From contig CAWIEF010000003.1 of the NCBI GenBank assembly GCA_963835135.1, forward strand, positions 620,001-684,000: a stretch of DNA of 64,000 nt. Direction: 5' to 3'. This stretch comes from JAVVHH01 sp963835135. Lineage in GTDB: Bacteria; Pseudomonadota; Alphaproteobacteria; Acetobacterales; Acetobacteraceae. A program made the position numbers and the translations under genes. The notes below the pieces were generated by a model. That model made no database searches and was not told the origin of the DNA. It saw nothing but the letters and a program-made list of their open reading frames with translations. Positions 61,212 through 64,000 of this stretch are shown piece after piece; position 1 is the first letter of the stretch, and every line of letters begins with the position of its first letter.

Positions 61212-61933
61212 TCCCCGAGCACAACGACGAAATCCACGTCCTCGTCGTCGACGACGATGCCCGCCTCCGCGCCCTCCTCTCCCGCTATCTCGTCGAGCAG
61301 GGCTTCCGCGTGACCTCGGCCAGCCACGCCGCCGAGGCCCGCGACAAGTTGCGCATCGTCCACCCCGACCTGCTCGTTCTCGACGTCATGATGCCCGACG
61401 AGACCGGCCTCTCCCTGACCAGCTCCCTCCGCAACGCCGAGACGGACGTCCCGATCCTCCTCCTAACCGCCCGCGGCGCCCCAGAGGACCGCATCGCCGG
61501 CTTCGAGGCCGGCGCCGACGACTACCTGCACAAGCCCTTCGAGCCCTACGAGCTCGTCCTCCGCCTCCGCGCCATGCTCCGCCGCCGCGCTCCCGCCGCC
61601 GCCGAACCCGCCCCGACCTCGGTCCGCCTCGGCCTCCTTCAATTCGACGTCGCCCGTGGCGAACTCGCCGGCCCCGCCGGCGCCAATGGCCTTCCCACCA
61701 TCGTCCATCTCACCGGCGCCGAGACCGCCCTCCTCCAAGCCCTCGCCGCCCGTCCCGGCGACGTCCTCTCCCGCGAAGCCATCGTCGAAACCCTCCAGAT
61801 GGACGAGACCGGCGAGCGCGCCGTCGACGTTCACGTCACCCGCCTCCGCCGCAAGATCGAGGTCGACCCCCGCGAACCCCGCTTCCTCCACACCGTCCGC
61901 GGCCGCGGCTACGTCCTCAAACCCGGCACATGA
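61208..61933 (+). CDS. petR: OmpR family response regulator (PetR-like)
   Basis: 241 residues. Receiver with VLVVDDDARLRALLSRYLVE, phosphoacceptor Asp in DLLVLDVMMPDETGL, LLLTARGAPEDRIAGFEAGADDYLHKPF. C-terminal winged helix: LTGAETALLQALAARPGDVL, AVDVHVTRLRRKIEVDPREP and LHTVRGRGYVL. Pairs with the petP-like gene upstream and, after a repeat-containing spacer, with the EnvZ-like kinase downstream. Confidence 0.88.
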   Translation: MIPEHNDEIHVLVVDDDARLRALLSRYLVEQGFRVTSASHAAEARDKLRIVHPDLLVLDVMMPDETGLSLTSSLRNAETDVPILLLTARGAPEDRIAGFEAGADDYLHKPFEPYELVLRLRAMLRRRAPAAAEPAPTSVRLGLLQFDVARGELAGPAGANGLPTIVHLTGAETALLQALAARPGDVLSREAIVETLQMDETGERAVDVHVTRLRRKIEVDPREPRFLHTVRGRGYVLKPGT

Positions 61934-61957
61934 CCTTACCTCGTCATCAACTCACGC

Positions 61958-62110
61958 GTAGGGTGGGTGCAACCGACCATCGTTCGCCCCCCCTTCACCG
62001 TCGTCATTGCGACGGGCGTGGCGACGCGGCAATCCAGGGCCGCAAGACCAATCCATGCCGCTCGGCATCGCGCCGCGGCCGCGAGGCGGCTCACGACGGC
62101 CAGGTGAGCC
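61958..62110. repeat. REP-like palindromic spacer between response regulator and kinase
   Basis: The 222-bp noncoding spacer contains GTAGGGTGGGTGCAACCGAC (61958-61977), then GTCATTGCGACGGG ... GCGGCAATCCAG (62003-62036) with ATTGC/GCAAT arms, a pattern common to extragenic palindromes in alphaproteobacteria. Just before the kinase is a perfect GGCTCAC/GTGAGCC hairpin (62088-62110). It splits an otherwise tight regulator-kinase operon. Confidence 0.55.
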
Positions 62111-62155
62111 GAACACCCGCCGATCACGGCCAACTCGAGGCGGTTTGGATCTGAC

Positions 62156-63511
62156 ATGATCAAGCGCTTCCTCCCCCGCGGCCTCCTCGGCCGCTCCCTC
62201 CTCATCGTCCTCGTACCCCTCGTCATTCTCCAGGCCGTCACCTTCACCATCTTCTACGGCGGCCACCTCGACTTCATCTCCCGCCGCCTCTCCTTCGCCA
62301 TCGCCGGCGAGATCGCCCAAACCATCCAGCTCATCCGCCGCTACCCCCGCGATCAGCAGGCCAACCTCGATGATGCCCTCCGCCTGTTCGAGGTCCCCAT
62401 GCGCCTCATCCCCGGCGCACAGCTCGAACCGCGCCCGCGGGTCAACCTCCCAGGCCCCATGGACGACGATCTCGCCGCCTCCCTCGAAGCCAAGGTCCGC
62501 CTGCCCTTCACCATGGATTGGACCAGCGACTCCCGCGCCGTCCTCATCCGCGTCCAGCTCGACCAGGGGGTCCTCGAAGTCGAGGCGCCCCGCAAACGCC
62601 TCTACCCCAGCACCGTCTACCTTTTCGTGCTCTGGGTCGTCGGCACCGCCCTTCTGCTCTTCGGCATCGCCGCCCTCTTCCTGCGCAACCAGGTCCGCGC
62701 CATCCGCCGTCTCGCCGCCGCCGCCGAGGCCTTCGGCCTCGGACGTGATCGCGGCCCCATCAAGCCCGAGGGCGCCACCGAAGTCCGCCAGGCCGCCACC
62801 GCGTTCAACCGCATGCAGGCCCGCATTCAGCGCTTCCTCGCCCAGCGCACCGAGATGCTCGCCGGCGTCTCGCACGACCTACGCACCCCTCTGACCCGGC
62901 TCCGCCTCGCCCTCGACCTCCTCCCCAAGACCCCCGAGCTCGCCCCCGACATCGCCGACATGACCGCCGACACCGCCGAGATGGAGCGCATGATCGCCGG
63001 CTATCTCGCCTTCGCCCGCGGCGAGGGCGCCGAGCAGGCCCAGCCCGTCGACCTCGCCGCCCTCCTCGAAGACGTCGCCACCGCCGCCCGCCGCACCGGC
63101 GCCGCCATCGAATTCGAAACCCCCGCCGGCCTCCCCGGAAGCCTGCCAGGAGGCCTGCCAGGAGGCTTGCCAGGAGGCTTGCCAGGAGGCCTGATCGTCC
63201 ACCTCCGCCCCGACGCCGCCCGCCGCGCCGTCACCAACCTCGTCGACAACGCCCGCCGCCACGCCAGCCGCGTCCGCCTCTCCGTCCAACCCCAAGGCCG
63301 CAACGTCTCCGTCCTCGTCGACGACGACGGACCCGGCATCGCCCCCGACCGCCGCGAGAGCGTCTTCAAGCCCTTCGAGAGTGGCGCCGACGATGGCACC
63401 GGCCTCGGCCTCACCATCGCCCGCGACATCGCCCGCGCCCACGGCGGCGAGATCCACCTAGAACAAAGCCCTCTCGGCGGCCTCCGCGCCCGCATGCGCC
63501 TCCCGGTCTGA
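62156..63511 (+). CDS. EnvZ-like sensor histidine kinase
   Basis: 451 residues. Two membrane helices (about 13-35 and 155-177) flank a periplasmic loop; then HAMP (LRNQVRAIRRLAAAAEAFGL), DHp with the His in AGVSHDLRTPLTRLRLALDL, and the ATPase part (NLVDNARRHASRVRLSVQP, VDDDGPGIAPDRRESVF, GTGLGLTIARDIARAHGG). Likely phosphorylates the upstream regulator. A GLPG repeat (about residues 325-345) lies in the linker before the N-box. Confidence 0.9.
   Translation: MIKRFLPRGLLGRSLLIVLVPLVILQAVTFTIFYGGHLDFISRRLSFAIAGEIAQTIQLIRRYPRDQQANLDDALRLFEVPMRLIPGAQLEPRPRVNLPGPMDDDLAASLEAKVRLPFTMDWTSDSRAVLIRVQLDQGVLEVEAPRKRLYPSTVYLFVLWVVGTALLLFGIAALFLRNQVRAIRRLAAAAEAFGLGRDRGPIKPEGATEVRQAATAFNRMQARIQRFLAQRTEMLAGVSHDLRTPLTRLRLALDLLPKTPELAPDIADMTADTAEMERMIAGYLAFARGEGAEQAQPVDLAALLEDVATAARRTGAAIEFETPAGLPGSLPGGLPGGLPGGLPGGLIVHLRPDAARRAVTNLVDNARRHASRVRLSVQPQGRNVSVLVDDDGPGIAPDRRESVFKPFESGADDGTGLGLTIARDIARAHGGEIHLEQSPLGGLRARMRLPV
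63141..63188 (+). repeat. Four 12-bp tandem units (GLPG) in the kinase gene
   Basis: Four units of GCCTGCCAGGAG (two with one C-to-T change) encode GLPG-type tetrapeptides (LPGGLPGGLPGG) between the DHp and ATPase domains. In-frame unit gain or loss would change linker length without a frameshift. Confidence 0.85.
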
Positions 63512-63698
63512 CAAACCCCAGCCCGTCCCGCACTCCCCCGTCGTGCCTGCGACCCACGTCGGGCCCGCGTCCCCCGTCCTGCCCGCATCAGTGCGAGCCG
63601 CAAAGCGCCGTGGCAATCCATCGGCACGGACCGCCACGCCACGCCAAGCGCCAACGATCTTGACTTTAAGCAGGAATAATTACCTAATCCGCCCCGCC

Positions 63699-64000
63699 AT
63701 GTCTCCGCCCAGCCCCGCCCGTGCCGCCCTCCTCGACCGCGTCCTCGTCGTCGGCGTCACCCTCGCCGAGCGCCTGCTCGACATCCCAACCACGCCAGAC
63801 CCCGACGCCAAGCGCCCCCGCAACCCGGCCACCGACTACCAGAACATCTCCTACGCCGTGCGCCAGACCGTCATCCTCCTCGAAGGCGACGCCGACGCCC
63901 GCCAAGCCCGCCGCACCGCCGCCCGCAAGCAGGTCATCCGCGCCGTCGAAGACGCCATCCACCTCCACGCCGCCCCCCGCGCCGACCACCTCGTCCGCGA
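63699..64000 (+). CDS. Partial gene, unknown function, runs off the window
   Basis: Open frame of at least 100 codons to the window end: MSPPSPARAALLDRVLVVGV, TLAERLLDIPTTPDPDAKRP, TDYQNISYAVRQTVILLEGD, helical and charged. AAGCAGGA upstream of the ATG is a weak SD. No known domain recognised from this N-terminal part. The preceding 187 bp shows low-complexity GTC/CCC repeats and no gene. Confidence 0.4.
   Translation, partial: MSPPSPARAALLDRVLVVGVTLAERLLDIPTTPDPDAKRPRNPATDYQNISYAVRQTVILLEGDADARQARRTAARKQVIRAVEDAIHLHAAPRADHLVR

Noticed and set aside
61952..62875. Long minus-strand frame opposite the sensor kinase
   Set aside because: Gly/Glu/Asp-rich antisense translation with no motifs, mirroring strong codon bias of the kinase gene.
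63141..63188. CRISPR-like array
   Set aside because: Units are 12 bp, contiguous without spacers and in frame within a kinase gene; no CRISPR array was found anywhere in the window.

Overview
The window is GC-rich alphaproteobacterial chromosome, most likely from the Rhodospirillales/Acetobacteraceae. The basis is gene content: CtrA divergent from fliI-fliJ, a SAM-II riboswitch in front of metZ, and a petP-petR-like regulator pair followed by a sensor kinase. No rRNA is present, so the family assignment is an inference.

Left housekeeping arm (1-19.2 kb). It opens inside a hydantoinase/oxoprolinase operon (hyuA 3' part, hyuB). Two tiny exported proteins, a PhnW-like aminotransferase, a small membrane protein and nadK follow; nadK carries an apparent one-base frameshift. 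Next come ctrA (minus strand) facing fliI-fliJ, UDP-glucose dehydrogenase, a LysE-type exporter, a solute-binding protein without a signal peptide, tRNA-Gly(CCC), the SAM-II riboswitch with metZ, then apaG, folE, an S1/P1 nuclease, a metallo-beta-lactamase hydrolase, a NIPSNAP protein, an AsmA protein and an FMN-dependent 2-hydroxy acid oxidase. The CtrA receiver has Glu at position 51, where the phosphorylated Asp normally sits.

Phage-derived cluster (about 19.2-54.4 kb). About 35 kb of genes all lie on the minus strand, mostly with overlapping stop/start codons. Read in transcription order: small and large terminase, an AHH nuclease with an Imm11-family immunity protein, portal, scaffold-like protein, major capsid, head-tail completion proteins, tail sheath, tail tube, a G/GT chaperone pair with a -1 frameshift site, a short Pro/Ala-rich tape measure, baseplate proteins (circularisation-like, X, D, V, W/gp25, J/gp47, tail protein I), ten fibre/tailspike/adhesin genes covering about 16.5 kb, and a lysis module (membrane proteins, GH108 muramidase, holin-like protein). 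The layout is that of a contractile-tailed particle with a full head and packaging set. No integrase, repressor, replication gene, head protease or attachment repeat was seen. It is either a decayed prophage or a domesticated, gene-transfer-agent-like particle that may carry a toxin/immunity cargo.

Right housekeeping arm (54.5-64 kb). A Gly/Tyr-rich exported protein, lipoproteins, a family 2-like glycosyltransferase, a small membrane protein, pgsA, moaD-moaE, a polytopic membrane protein, ilvE, and the operon petP (MarR) - petR (OmpR) - sensor kinase. A REP-like palindromic spacer separates petR from the kinase, and the kinase carries a 12-bp tandem repeat. A partial gene runs off the right end.
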